DNA of 64,000 nt from Flavobacteriales bacterium (GTDB taxonomy: Bacteria; Bacteroidota; Bacteroidia; Flavobacteriales_F; PHOS-HE28). Position numbers and translations under genes: made by a program. The notes under the pieces are model-generated. The model did not search any database. It had not been told where the DNA came from and saw nothing but the letters and a program-made list of their open reading frames with translations. The stretch lies in contig JADKJM010000019.1 in assembly GCA_016721005.1 (NCBI GenBank), forward strand, positions 62,001 to 126,000, given 5' to 3'. This document shows positions 45,248-54,061 of the stretch, piece after piece. The first letter of the stretch is position 1. Every line of letters begins with the position of its first letter.

Positions 45248-46240
45248 ATGAGAACAATAGGAATTGATGTGAGCAAGGCGACATTGGATGTGGCCTTGCG
45301 GAATGAAGAAGGCACCTTGGCCAAGGAAGAGCGGATCAAGAACAGCGCAACGGCCTTGCGCTCCCTGTTGCGCAAATGGCGCAAGCAAGGGCTTTGCGAC
45401 ACCACCACCCTGGTGTGCCTGGAACCCACCGGGCACTACAGCCACGGAGTGGTGAAAACCCTGCTGGACCTGGGCCAGCCCACCTGGATGGCACATGCCA
45501 CGGACATCCGACTGAGCATCGGCATGCAACGGGGCAAGAGCGACCGGGTGGATGCGCGTCGCATCGCCGAATATGCGCAGCGCTTCGGCGACAAGGCGCG
45601 CCTGTTGCAGCATTCCTGCTTGGACTTCACCGAACTGAAGACCCTGCTGGCCCTGCGCGAGCGCTTGGTGAAGGAGCGTGGCAAGGACCGGGCGCAGATC
45701 AAGGACAACGTACTGTACATGACAGGGGGCGCCAAGCAACTGGTGAAAGCCGAACTGGAGCGCCAGCTCAAAGCCCTGGAGCGCTCGATCGCCAACCTGG
45801 GAAAGCCATCAAGGCCATCGTGAACAAGGATCGTGAGCTCTCCCGCAAGAACCGCTTGGCCCAAACCGTAAGTGGCATAGGCCCCGTGCTTTCCAGCGAA
45901 CTGATCGCGCATACCGATGGCTTCACGCGCTTCAATACGCCACGGCAACTGGTCTGTTATGTGGGGGCCGCTCCCTTCGAGAAGACCTCCGGCTCCAGTG
46001 TGCGCGGCAAGACCAGCACCTCATCCTTCGCCAACAAACGCCTCAAAAGCCTGCTGCGCCTAGCGGCACTCAGCGCCGTGAGGGTTCAGGCGTGATCTGC
46101 GAGACTATTACCTACGAAAGATCGCAGAAGGCAAAAGACCGATCGTAGTGCTCAACAATGTCGCCGGTAAGATCATCCATCACCTCTGGGCCGTGATCGC
46201 ATCAGGAAAACCTTACAAGCCGCATTTGCACTTGTCATAG
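45248..46240 (+). pseudogene. IS110-family transposase, two compensating frameshifts
   Basis: The first part (45248-45823) gives the DEDD domain: GIDVSKATLDVAL, CLEPTGHYS and SDRVDARRIAEYA. A one-base loss near 45800 (within CTGGGAAAGCC) shifts the frame. The next part gives the Transposase_20 region (SGIGPVLSSELIAHTDG, LVCYVGAAPFE, KRLKSLLRLAALSAV). A one-base gain near 46081-46084 (AGGG) restores the first frame, which continues LRDYYLRKIAEGKRP to the TAG at 46238. Corrected length would be about 330 residues, normal for the family. The product is inactive unless the indels are sequencing errors. Confidence 0.88.
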
Positions 46241-46277
46241 AAATAGAAGCGGGGTGCGTTCGGAAAGGGAGCCGCAA

Positions 46278-47174
46278 CTACTTCAGGTCCTCGTCGGTGA
46301 TGATGGCATCGCCCGCGAAGCGTCCGCCCTTGAACACTTGGATCCGGGATAGGATACCATTCGCGTCATAGCTGTAGCGCTTGCCATCCCACAGGCGGCC
46401 GTTCTTGAACTCGCCCTGTTGCGATAGCCGGAGCTGTTTGTCGTAGAGCGTGTTGTACCCGTTGTCCCGGAACTGCACCGCGTTCGTTCGTTCAGTAGGC
46501 AACACGGCGGGTGCGACTTCGGCCTTGGGATCCACCTTCACTTCTTCCGCCTTCGGCACGGGCTTCAGGTACTTGCTGTTCGCCGCATCGATCACCCCGT
46601 TATCGAATTGCGCGACCTGTTGCAGCTGGCCGTCGGTTGTATAGCGCTTCAGCGTGCCATCCTCGCGACCCTCCTCCACCTGCACTTGCACGGCGAGCTG
46701 TCCGTTCTCGTGATAGTACTTCTGCTCGCCATCCCGGATACCGAACGCATTGAAGACGAAGTCCTGCGCCAACTTCCCGTTGGGGTGCCAACGTTGGAAT
46801 TTGCCCGTGTTGCGATCGAGGTCCCAAGTGCCTTGCTCTTCCACTTTACCGGACGGATAGAAGGTCTTGTAGTCGCCCTTCGGTCGTCCCATCTGGTAGG
46901 TGATCTCGCTCATCACTTGCCCATTCGGCCAGTAGCGCCGCCATAGGCCCATGCGCTTGCTGTTCGTGTAGCGACCTTCCTCGATCAATTGGCCGTCGTC
47001 ATACTCCGGCTTCTCGCTTTTCGGGGCAAGCACTTTCCAATAACCCTGCTTGCGCCCCATCTCATCCACATGGTTCAGGGTATCCTGTGGGGTTATGTTC
47101 GCCTGCGCCACCGAAGTGGTGATGCCGAACAGGAAGAGGAATCCGAGGCTGAGGAGGAAGGATCTGCCGATCAT
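46278..47174 (-). CDS. Exported MORN-like repeat (YwqK-type) protein
   Basis: A 298-residue protein with a signal peptide (MIGRSFLLSLGFLFLFGITTSVAQ) and repeated MORN-like motifs: GLWRRYWPNGQVMSE, GDYKTFYPSGKVEEQ, GKFQRWHPNGKLAQD and GEQKYYHENGQLAVQ. These are typical of the toxin-antitoxin YwqK-like repeat family in Bacteroidota, although no toxin gene is adjacent. A Lys/Glu/Pro-rich linker near residue 205 separates a last partial repeat (GRLWDGKRYSYDANG). It is probably periplasmic; function unknown. Starts at 47189 or 47231 are possible but place the signal core deeper. Confidence 0.82.
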   Translation of the reverse strand: MIGRSFLLSLGFLFLFGITTSVAQANITPQDTLNHVDEMGRKQGYWKVLAPKSEKPEYDDGQLIEEGRYTNSKRMGLWRRYWPNGQVMSEITYQMGRPKGDYKTFYPSGKVEEQGTWDLDRNTGKFQRWHPNGKLAQDFVFNAFGIRDGEQKYYHENGQLAVQVQVEEGREDGTLKRYTTDGQLQQVAQFDNGVIDAANSKYLKPVPKAEEVKVDPKAEVAPAVLPTERTNAVQFRDNGYNTLYDKQLRLSQQGEFKNGRLWDGKRYSYDANGILSRIQVFKGGRFAGDAIITDEDLK

Positions 47175-47238
47175 ATCTGGGCTGGTCATCGCGGTCGCGA
47201 TACGTCCTACTTGGGAAATGGGTTTCACCAACCCTGTT

Positions 47239-48183
47239 TCAGGCCAATTCGCGCTTGAGGTTCACCATCATCTCGTCCACCATCGCGCGAAGGTCGAACT
47301 GTGGTTTCCAGCCCCAATCGGCACGGGCCGCGCTGTCATCGATGCTGCGCGGCCAACTGTCCGCAATGGCTTGGCGGCTATCAGGTGCATAGTTGATGGT
47401 GAACCCAGAGATGTGCCGCGCAACTTCCGCTGCGATCTCCTTCGGGGAAAAGCTGATTCCGGAGAGGTTGTAGCCCGTGCGCACTTTCACCTGTTCGGCA
47501 GGCACTTCCATCAAGTCGATGGTCGCGCGGATGGCATCGGGCATGTACATCATGGGCAAGGTGGTCTCGGGCCCAAGGAAGCTGGTGTAAGTGCCGTGCT
47601 TGATCGCTTCGTGGAAGATGTGTACCGCGTAATCCGTGGTGCCGCCACCGGGCGCGCTCTTCCAACCGATCAGGCCCGGGTAGCGAATGCTGCGCACATC
47701 CACACCGTACCTCTTGTGGTAGTACGCGCACCATTGTTCACCGGCTTGTTTGCTGATCCCATACACCGTGCTCGGCTCGGCGATGGTGCGTTGTGGCGTA
47801 TTGTCCTTCGGCGTTGTTGGACCGAAAACCGCGATGCTACTCGGCCAGTAGACCTTCTTCACCTTCCCTTCGCGCGCCAGTTCGAGCACGATGAAGAGGC
47901 TCTCCATGTTCAGCTCCCATGCGAAAGCCGGATCCTTCTCCGCAGTTGCGCTGAGCAACGCTGCGAGCAGGTACACCTCCGTGATCTCATACTTCTCGAT
48001 GATGCGTTCGATCCCACGCCGATCCATGGCATTCACCATGGCGAAGGGTCCTGTCTGTTTGGCTTGCGGCTCCTTGATATCGCTGGCCACTACGTTCTGG
48101 TCGCCGAAACGGGCGCGCAATCCCTCCACGAGTTCGGTACCGATCTGGCCCGATGAGCCGATGACGAGGATCTTCTTGGACAT
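47239..48183 (-). CDS. SDR-type L-threonine 3-dehydrogenase-like NAD epimerase/dehydratase
   Basis: A 314-residue extended short-chain dehydrogenase. It has the glycine motif VIGSSGQIGTELVEGL, the segment LLAALLSATAEKDP, the catalytic YGISK, and RYPGLIGWKSAPGGGTTDY, which is characteristic of the short-chain threonine dehydrogenase clade. That enzyme oxidises threonine to 2-amino-3-oxobutyrate. Sugar-nucleotide epimerases are related, so substrate assignment is good but not certain. Confidence 0.85.
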   Translation of the reverse strand: MSKKILVIGSSGQIGTELVEGLRARFGDQNVVASDIKEPQAKQTGPFAMVNAMDRRGIERIIEKYEITEVYLLAALLSATAEKDPAFAWELNMESLFIVLELAREGKVKKVYWPSSIAVFGPTTPKDNTPQRTIAEPSTVYGISKQAGEQWCAYYHKRYGVDVRSIRYPGLIGWKSAPGGGTTDYAVHIFHEAIKHGTYTSFLGPETTLPMMYMPDAIRATIDLMEVPAEQVKVRTGYNLSGISFSPKEIAAEVARHISGFTINYAPDSRQAIADSWPRSIDDSAARADWGWKPQFDLRAMVDEMMVNLKRELA

Positions 48184-48187
48184 GCGG

Positions 48188-48195
48188 CGAAGCTA
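48188..48195 (-). promoter_or_regulatory. Candidate -7 element for the threonine dehydrogenase gene
   Basis: On the minus strand TAGCTTCG ends 4 nt before the ATG at 48183, predicting a leaderless or very short leader. Confidence 0.35.
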
Positions 48196-48223
48196 TGCGC
48201 ACCTATGAAGTTCGCTACAAGAG

Positions 48224-50966
48224 TTACTGTTTGATGAGACCTCTGCATACACCGTATTCCTTACTGCGCAGCACCAGCTGGTAACGCCCTGCGGCCAACC
48301 CCGCGAGGCCAAGCTCCTCCACTGAGCGCCCCTGTGGACGCAGCTCATTCGATAGGAAGACCCGGACGACCGCCCCGCGCGCATCCAGGAGTTGAAGGGT
48401 GATGCGCTCCTCCTTCGGCAGATCGAACACTGCCGTGGCTTGATCCATGCACGGATCCGGCGCGACGCTCAGGGGGATCGTCAGCGCGTCCACCGCATCC
48501 GCGTTCATCACAATGCTCGGGTAAGCGAATCGGATGATGGCGAAGTCATCGGTACCACTCACCACAGCACTACCGCCAACCACCAGGCCCCCATCCTGCT
48601 GCAAGGCCATAGCGTATGCACGGTCGTCGCCTTCACCTATATCAACGGTCACAAGGCCGTCCTGGAAGAAGCCGGGGTCGAGCGCTCCGTTCGGTTGCAC
48701 GCGCACGAGCAGGAAGTCCTCGATCGTATCGGTGCGGATGTAGCCGCAGACCAGGACCGTTCCATCCGGTCGGACAAGAATGGAGTTGGCGCTTTCATCG
48801 CTAGCCGGTGATCCGATGGACACCCACCCTCCATTGCCGAATGTGGGATCCAGTGTTCCGTCCGTGGCGAGCCGTGCGATCAATACGTTCTCGTTGTCGC
48901 CATCGCTGGTGCGCCCGGTGACCACGATGCGTTGCTGCGCATCCACGACGACCGCAAGAGCCACATGATCCCCAGTGCCCATGTCGAGGACCGCCACGCC
49001 CGCATCACCGAAGGAGGGATCCAGTGCGCCGTCCGCATCAAGCCGAACGACGAGAACACTTCGGTCCTGAACGGTACCGGTTGCTCCAGCGGCGATGATC
49101 CGGCCATCACTCTGCAACGCCATGGCGTATGCGATCTCGTCGTTGCCCACGTCGAGGCCCGTCCAACCTCCGGTTCCGAACGCGGGATCCAGCGCACCGT
49201 CCTCATCGAATCGGGCAATGATCATGTCCACGTTAGAGCCAATGAAGGAAGATCCTGCGACCAAGAGCCGACCGGACGCATCCAGGCGCATGGCCTGTGC
49301 AACATCGTCACCCGCTCCAAAAGCGGCGATGACCATTCCACCGGTACCGAACGCGGTATCCAACGCGCCATTCGTCAGGAGCCCGGCGATCGCGATATCG
49401 CGATCGTTCCCATTGTTCGCGTAACCCCCGACCAGTATGCGGCCATCAGATCGAACAGCCAAGGCATTGGCGCCCGCATCCCCGATGCCGATGTCCAGCC
49501 GAACGCGCCCCGCAGTGCCGAAGAACACATCGCGATTGCCATTCCCGGAATGGCGCACCAAGGCCATCTCACCGATCCCGTTCGTGCTCGAGCGTCCGGC
49601 CAGAAGCGTTCGCCCGTCGGGCTGTATGGCGAGCGCATACGCCACGTCCATGCGCTCCTCGGCTGTGGTGGTCACTCGCCCATTGGTGCCGAATTCCGGA
49701 TCCGGCAACGCATTATCGCCCAAGCGGAACAACGAGATCTCACTCGTGGAGCGCAGGTCGTTCGCTGCGTAACCTGCGACCACCACCCGGCCATTCGGTT
49801 GCACCATGATCGCGCGCCCTTCATCCGAGCCGAGTGCGAATGAGACGATCACATGCCCGTTGCCGCTGAACGATGGGTCCAGTGCCCCGTTCGGCAGCAT
49901 GCACACCACGGGAGTATGCGGCGAAAGTCCCCACCAGGCGTAACCTGTGAGATAGATACGCCCATCCGCACCGATGCAGACGGCCTTGGCCACCTGCGTC
50001 GTAGGTCCAACGTTGGCAACGCCGTTGTTACCGAAGGTCGCATCGAGCGATCCATCGACGTTGAGCCGAAGCGCAACGAAATCCTCATTGACGCTGTACG
50101 TCGATCCTGCCACGACCACCTTGCCATCCGTCTGAAGCACGATCGCGTACGCCTTTTCCGGAGTAAGGACCGATATCCGCATGTACGATGCCCTGATCGC
50201 CGAATGAAGCATCCAGCGTTCCATCGGGGAACAAACGCGCGATCGCGATGGAGGTATAGGTTCCGGTATTGTAGTAGCCGGCCTGCAGGATGCGGCCGTC
50301 CGGTTGCACACCTAGTGCAGTGGCTATATCGTACGAGCTTCCTATCGGCAGGATCCGGATGCCCGAAGAACCGAAGGACGGGTCGATCGATCCATCCGGC
50401 ATCAAGCACACGGTGGCGAAGTCCTCATCCGATCCATTGTGCATGGTCCCGCCGATCACGATCCTCCCGTCGGGTAATTGAACAACACCGGTGGCCCTGT
50501 CATCCTGCGCGGGGATCGCTATGGTCACCAGCCCGTCGTTGGAGAAGGAAGGGTCCAGGCTGCCATCGGCCAGGAACCGCGCCGCTGCGATATCGTAGTC
50601 CGTGCCGTTCCACACCGTTCCGGCCAGTACGATCCGTCCATCCGGTTGCAGCGCCATCGATGTTGCGCTGCTTGGACCGATCGCGAAAGGCGCCAGTGCG
50701 ACACCACTCGCACCGAAGGACCCGTCCAGCGTCCCGTTCTCCAAATACTTCAACAAGGCGAACCTGCTGCCTTCATAACTCTTGGCCTCACCCGCCACGA
50801 AGAAGCCGCCATCCAGCAATGCCACCATCGCATTCCCTTGGCCGCCGTTCGAGCCAAGATCGGTCGTGATCATGCCATCGCTACTGAAGGTCTCATCGAG
50901 AATGGAGAATTGTCCGTACAGCCCGCAAAGCGGGAACATGGCGAGGAACAGCAGGTTGCTACGCAT
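48224..50966 (-). pseudogene. Secreted delta-60 repeat protein, T9SS substrate, single frameshift
   Basis: The gene begins MRSNLLFLAMFPLCGLYGQ (signal peptide) and consists of about 14 delta-60 repeats of 50-60 residues (pattern LDPSFG..G.V......D.A.A...QPDGRI.VAG). It ends in a type A sorting domain (VAPDPCMDQATAVF ... GRYQLVL). Near residue 270 the frame breaks: a run of four A residues (plus-strand TTTT at 50154-50157) shifts reading from SGK to a short wrong end, while SGK followed by AYAIVLQTDGKVVVAG continues in the other frame. Removing one base restores a 913-residue protein. It is either a recent pseudogene or a homopolymer sequencing error. Confidence 0.85.
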
Positions 50967-51037
50967 GCGCAAGGCGGGCTTCCGGATCGGTAGCGCACAA
51001 GGTAGCAACGCCCTACCAACACCAAAGAGCCTCCCTG

Positions 51038-51045
51038 TATCTTCG
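51038..51045 (+). promoter_or_regulatory. Candidate -7 element for trhO
   Basis: TATCTTCG ends 4 nt before the trhO ATG; transcripts would be leaderless or nearly so. Confidence 0.35.
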
Positions 51046-51049
51046 GCGC

Positions 51050-52219
51050 ATGATCCCGCATCGCCTTCGCAACCTGCATCGGCCGGACGTTCTCCGGGCC
51101 AAGCTGGAACGCGACAGATCAGCACGCACCACGCTTTCATTCTACCGATACGTTCGACTTTCCGGCGTGGAGGAATTGCGGAACGAACTCTATGCGGAAT
51201 GGGAAGCCTTAGGGTTGCTCGGCCGCATCTACCTCTCGCAAGAGGGCATCAACGCCCAACTGAGTCTACCGACCACCAACGTTGAAATGTTCCGCGCAGC
51301 GTTGGATGCGCGTGAAGCCTTCGCCAACGTGCCTTGGAAGATCGCGGTGCAGAATGATGACAAGAGCTTCCTGAAGCTCATGATCAAGGTGAAGAAGAAG
51401 ATCGTGGCCGATGGGTTGGCTGACGACGCATTCGACGTGACGAACGTCGGGGCGCACCTGGATGCAGCGGCCTTCAACCGGAAGATGGAAGAGGGCGCGC
51501 TGGTGATCGACATGCGCAACAACTACGAGTGCTTGATCGGCCATTTCGATGGGGCCTACCTGCCGAAAGCGGATACATTCCGTGGTGCGATCGAGGAGGT
51601 ATCCGAAATGCTGGGTGTCCGCCGTACCGTCGACCCTCAGGGTCGACCGGACACGGCCCCCGAGATCCTCTTGTACTGCACCGGCGGCATCCGCTGCGAG
51701 AAGGCCAGCGCTTACCTGAAGCACGAGGGTTTCACCAACGTCGGCCAGTTGCACGGCGGCATCATCGACTACGCGCGGCAGATCAAGGCGCAAGGACTGG
51801 AGAGCAAGTACAAGGGCCAGAACTTCGTGTTCGACGAGCGGCTGGCGGAGCGCATCACCGACGATGTGGTGAGCACCTGCATGCAGTGCGGCACATCGAG
51901 CGATCGGATCGGCAACTGCCAGGAAGTCACCTGCAACATGCTGCTCGTGCAGTGTGAAGCGTGCGCAGAGAAATACGCCGATTGTTGCTCACCAAGCTGT
52001 CGTGAGATCCATCAGTTGCCCATCGAAGTGCAGCGCGCATGGCGCAAAGGCCGCAGCACGCGCAGCACGAAGACCAAGGCGATCAACGATCCTGAAGGAC
52101 TCCGGAGCCGGATCCGCAAAGAAGAAGAAATGCTTGCGCGGATCGGCACGCTCCATCCTGAACTTGTACGGGCGGGAAATTCCCCGCCCCAACCTCCATC
52201 TCTGATAACCATCACTTAA
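51050..52219 (+). CDS. trhO: tRNA uridine(34) hydroxylase, rhodanese family
   Basis: A 389-residue YceA/TrhO protein. The N-terminal acylphosphatase-like domain contains LGRIYLSQEGINAQLS. The rhodanese domain has IDMRNNYECLIGHFDGA and the active-site loop CTGGIRCEKAS, with HGGIIDYARQI following. The C-terminal region is rich in cysteines (CMQCGTSSDRIGNCQ, QCEACAEKYADCCSPSC), as in longer family members. It hydroxylates U34 of some tRNAs independently of prephenate. The gene diverges from the delta-60 protein gene. Confidence 0.93.
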   Translation: MIPHRLRNLHRPDVLRAKLERDRSARTTLSFYRYVRLSGVEELRNELYAEWEALGLLGRIYLSQEGINAQLSLPTTNVEMFRAALDAREAFANVPWKIAVQNDDKSFLKLMIKVKKKIVADGLADDAFDVTNVGAHLDAAAFNRKMEEGALVIDMRNNYECLIGHFDGAYLPKADTFRGAIEEVSEMLGVRRTVDPQGRPDTAPEILLYCTGGIRCEKASAYLKHEGFTNVGQLHGGIIDYARQIKAQGLESKYKGQNFVFDERLAERITDDVVSTCMQCGTSSDRIGNCQEVTCNMLLVQCEACAEKYADCCSPSCREIHQLPIEVQRAWRKGRSTRSTKTKAINDPEGLRSRIRKEEEMLARIGTLHPELVRAGNSPPQPPSLITIT

Positions 52220-52321
52220 GGAACCGGCCACGGCCAATAGCCGTACGCGCCACCAGACCACTCCCGAAGAGATCTGCGCTCATCCATCCTTTCCGCGTCA
52301 TCTGCGTTCCATTCCCTCCCC

Positions 52322-53479
52322 ATGCCCATCTACCACAGCCTCGGCAAGATCCCGCACAAGCGGCACACCGTCTTCAAGAACGGCAAGGACCGCTACTTCT
52401 ACGAGCAGCTCTTCGGCACCGTAGGCTTCGATGGCATGAGCTCCTTGCTCTACCACACGCACCGCCCCACGCAGGTGAAGGCGCTGAAGAAGCCGAAGGA
52501 CGTATCGCCGAAGATCGCCGAGGCGAAGAACATGCGCTCGCTGCGACTGCATGGCTTCAAGGTGGCACCGGTGAAGGATCACCTGGAGGCCCGCAAAGCG
52601 ATCCTGGTGAACAGCGATTGCGCCATCGTGCTCGCCGCGCCGCAAGCGAAGAAGGTCGACTACTTCTATAAGAACGCCGACTGCGACGAGATGATCTTCG
52701 TCCACAAGGGCACGGGCAGGCTGCGCTCCTTGTTGGGCACCTTGGACTTCAAGTACGGCGACTACCTGATCGTTCCGCGCGGAATGATCTACACCATGGA
52801 GTTCGACACCACGGACAACCGCCTATTCATGGTGGAGAGCCACCGGCCGATGTACACGCCCAAGCACTACCGCAATTGGTTCGGCCAACTGCTGGAGCAT
52901 AGCCCGTACTGCGAGCGCGACATCCGCCGCCCGAAGAAATTGGAGACGCACGATGAGAAGGGCGACTTCATCGTGAAGGTGAAGAAGCAGGGCATGCTGC
53001 ACGAGTTCACCTACGCCACGCACCCCTTCGATGTGGTGGGCTGGGACGGCTACAACTATCCCTACGCCTTCAGCATCCACGACTTCGAGCCGATCACCGG
53101 CCGCGTACACCTGCCGCCACCGATCCACCAGACTTTTGAGACCGACGCCTTCGTGGTGTGCAGCTTCGTGCCGCGCCTCTACGACTACCATCCTCAGGCG
53201 ATCCCAGCACCGTACAACCACAGCAACATCGACGCGGACGAGGTCCTCTATTACGTGGAGGGCGACTTCATGAGCCGCAATGACATTGCGCCGGGACATA
53301 TGTCATTGCACCCCGCCGGTATCCCGCACGGTCCGCACCCCGGCGCAATGGAACGCAGCATCGGCAAGAAGGAGACCGACGAACTCGCTGTGATGGTGGA
53401 CACCTTCAAGCCACTGATGGTGACGGAGGAGGCGATGAAGATCGACGACGGGAAGTATTGGAAGAGTTGGTTGGAGTGA
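52322..53479 (+). CDS. hmgA: Homogentisate 1,2-dioxygenase
   Basis: A 385-residue cupin dioxygenase that opens the ring of homogentisate to maleylacetoacetate in tyrosine catabolism. It contains NADCDEMIFVHKGTGRL, GDYLIVPRGMIYTMEF, GWDGYNYPYAFSIHDFEP, and the iron-binding region with DADEVLYYVEGDF and MSLHPAGIPHGPHPG. It lies upstream of hppD, whose product homogentisate is its substrate; the two are separated by a repeat-bounded cassette. No adjacent fumarylacetoacetase or maleylacetoacetate isomerase is in the window. Confidence 0.93.
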   Translation: MPIYHSLGKIPHKRHTVFKNGKDRYFYEQLFGTVGFDGMSSLLYHTHRPTQVKALKKPKDVSPKIAEAKNMRSLRLHGFKVAPVKDHLEARKAILVNSDCAIVLAAPQAKKVDYFYKNADCDEMIFVHKGTGRLRSLLGTLDFKYGDYLIVPRGMIYTMEFDTTDNRLFMVESHRPMYTPKHYRNWFGQLLEHSPYCERDIRRPKKLETHDEKGDFIVKVKKQGMLHEFTYATHPFDVVGWDGYNYPYAFSIHDFEPITGRVHLPPPIHQTFETDAFVVCSFVPRLYDYHPQAIPAPYNHSNIDADEVLYYVEGDFMSRNDIAPGHMSLHPAGIPHGPHPGAMERSIGKKETDELAVMVDTFKPLMVTEEAMKIDDGKYWKSWLE

Positions 53480-53480
53480 G

Positions 53481-54047
53481 GTCGATCAGAAAATGAGAGG
53501 ATCAGACGATCAGAAAATGGACCTGAGGAGCATTGATATCAAGGAGTGGCAGAACACCGTCGTCAGCGAGGACCTGCTCGGAGGCTCTTTGGTCGCTGAG
53601 GGGCCAGCATCATACAATGCGAGATACAAGGACAATGCGATCGTGACCATGACCTTCCAATTCGCTCTTACGATCTGGGACCTTTCTGAAGAACTTCAAG
53701 AGAAGAAGAAGTTCGCCGTTTCCAATCAGCTTTTTCGAAGCGGCACTGCCGTTGGTGCGCTAGTCCGAGAAGCCCAGAACGGTGAAAGCCTGAAGGACTT
53801 CATCCACAAGATGAAGATCTCCTTGAAGGAAGCTGATGAGACCGAATATTGGCTTCTACTCTGTGCCGCTCGAAACGTCTCCTCGGCGAAGAACTGCCTC
53901 GATTCCCTCCTTCCGATCATCCGTGTACTGAACAAGATCATCTCAACAAGCAACGCAAACCTGATCAGAAAATGAGACAATCAGAAGATCAGACAATTGA
54001 ACGCCAAGCAGGCATTTCATTTTCTGATCGTCTGATCTTCTGATCGA
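53481..54047 (+). mobile_element. Inverted-repeat-bounded cassette carrying a four-helix-bundle gene
   Basis: Both ends contain the 20-nt word GATCAGACGATCAGAAAATG in inverted orientation (53500-53519 and 54018-54037), and each is flanked outward by GTCGATCAGA (53481-53490) and its complement (54038-54047 region). A direct copy of the left repeat, GATCAGAAAATGAGA, recurs at 53963-53977 and supplies the stop codon of the gene. The unit sits exactly between the hmgA stop and the hppD start. It looks like a small mobile or non-autonomous module; no transposase is present. Confidence 0.6.
53517..53975 (+). CDS. Four-helix-bundle protein (23S rRNA intervening-sequence-protein family)
   Basis: A 152-residue protein of the four-helix-bundle/IVP (S23) family. 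Helical segments include IVTMTFQFALTIWDLSEEL, FAVSNQLFRSGTAVGALVREAQNG, LKDFIHKMKISLKEADETEYWL and CLDSLLPIIRVLNKII. The start codon lies in the left repeat of the cassette (AGAAAATG), and the stop lies in the direct repeat copy at the right (AAATGA). Another in-frame ATG at 53493, also in the repeat, adds eight residues. Family members are found in rRNA insertions and many intergenic sites; their role is unknown. It is out of place in a tyrosine-degradation locus. Confidence 0.85.
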   Translation: MDLRSIDIKEWQNTVVSEDLLGGSLVAEGPASYNARYKDNAIVTMTFQFALTIWDLSEELQEKKKFAVSNQLFRSGTAVGALVREAQNGESLKDFIHKMKISLKEADETEYWLLLCAARNVSSAKNCLDSLLPIIRVLNKIISTSNANLIRK

Positions 54048-54061
54048 CACATCCCCACAAC

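Larger units (their letters stand above)
45015..46275 (+). mobile_element. IS110-family insertion sequence (boundaries approximate)
   Basis: The element lies between the cysS promoter and the stop of the MORN-like gene, so its ends must be within about 45012-45058 and 46241-46277. IS110 elements have no clear terminal inverted repeats and make no target duplication, so exact ends cannot be fixed here. It contains a long non-coding left end of about 200 nt with strong RNA structure and a short right end, the arrangement of the IS110 group, in which the left end encodes the bridge RNA. Confidence 0.8.

Noticed and set aside
46278..47174. MORN-like protein as antitoxin of a toxin-antitoxin pair
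   Set aside because: The YwqK-type repeats are present, but no toxin gene is adjacent and the protein has a signal peptide, so a classical antitoxin role is not supported.
47050..48156. Plus-strand frame of 368 codons opposite the threonine dehydrogenase
   Set aside because: A shadow of the minus-strand SDR gene; no motifs in its own translation.
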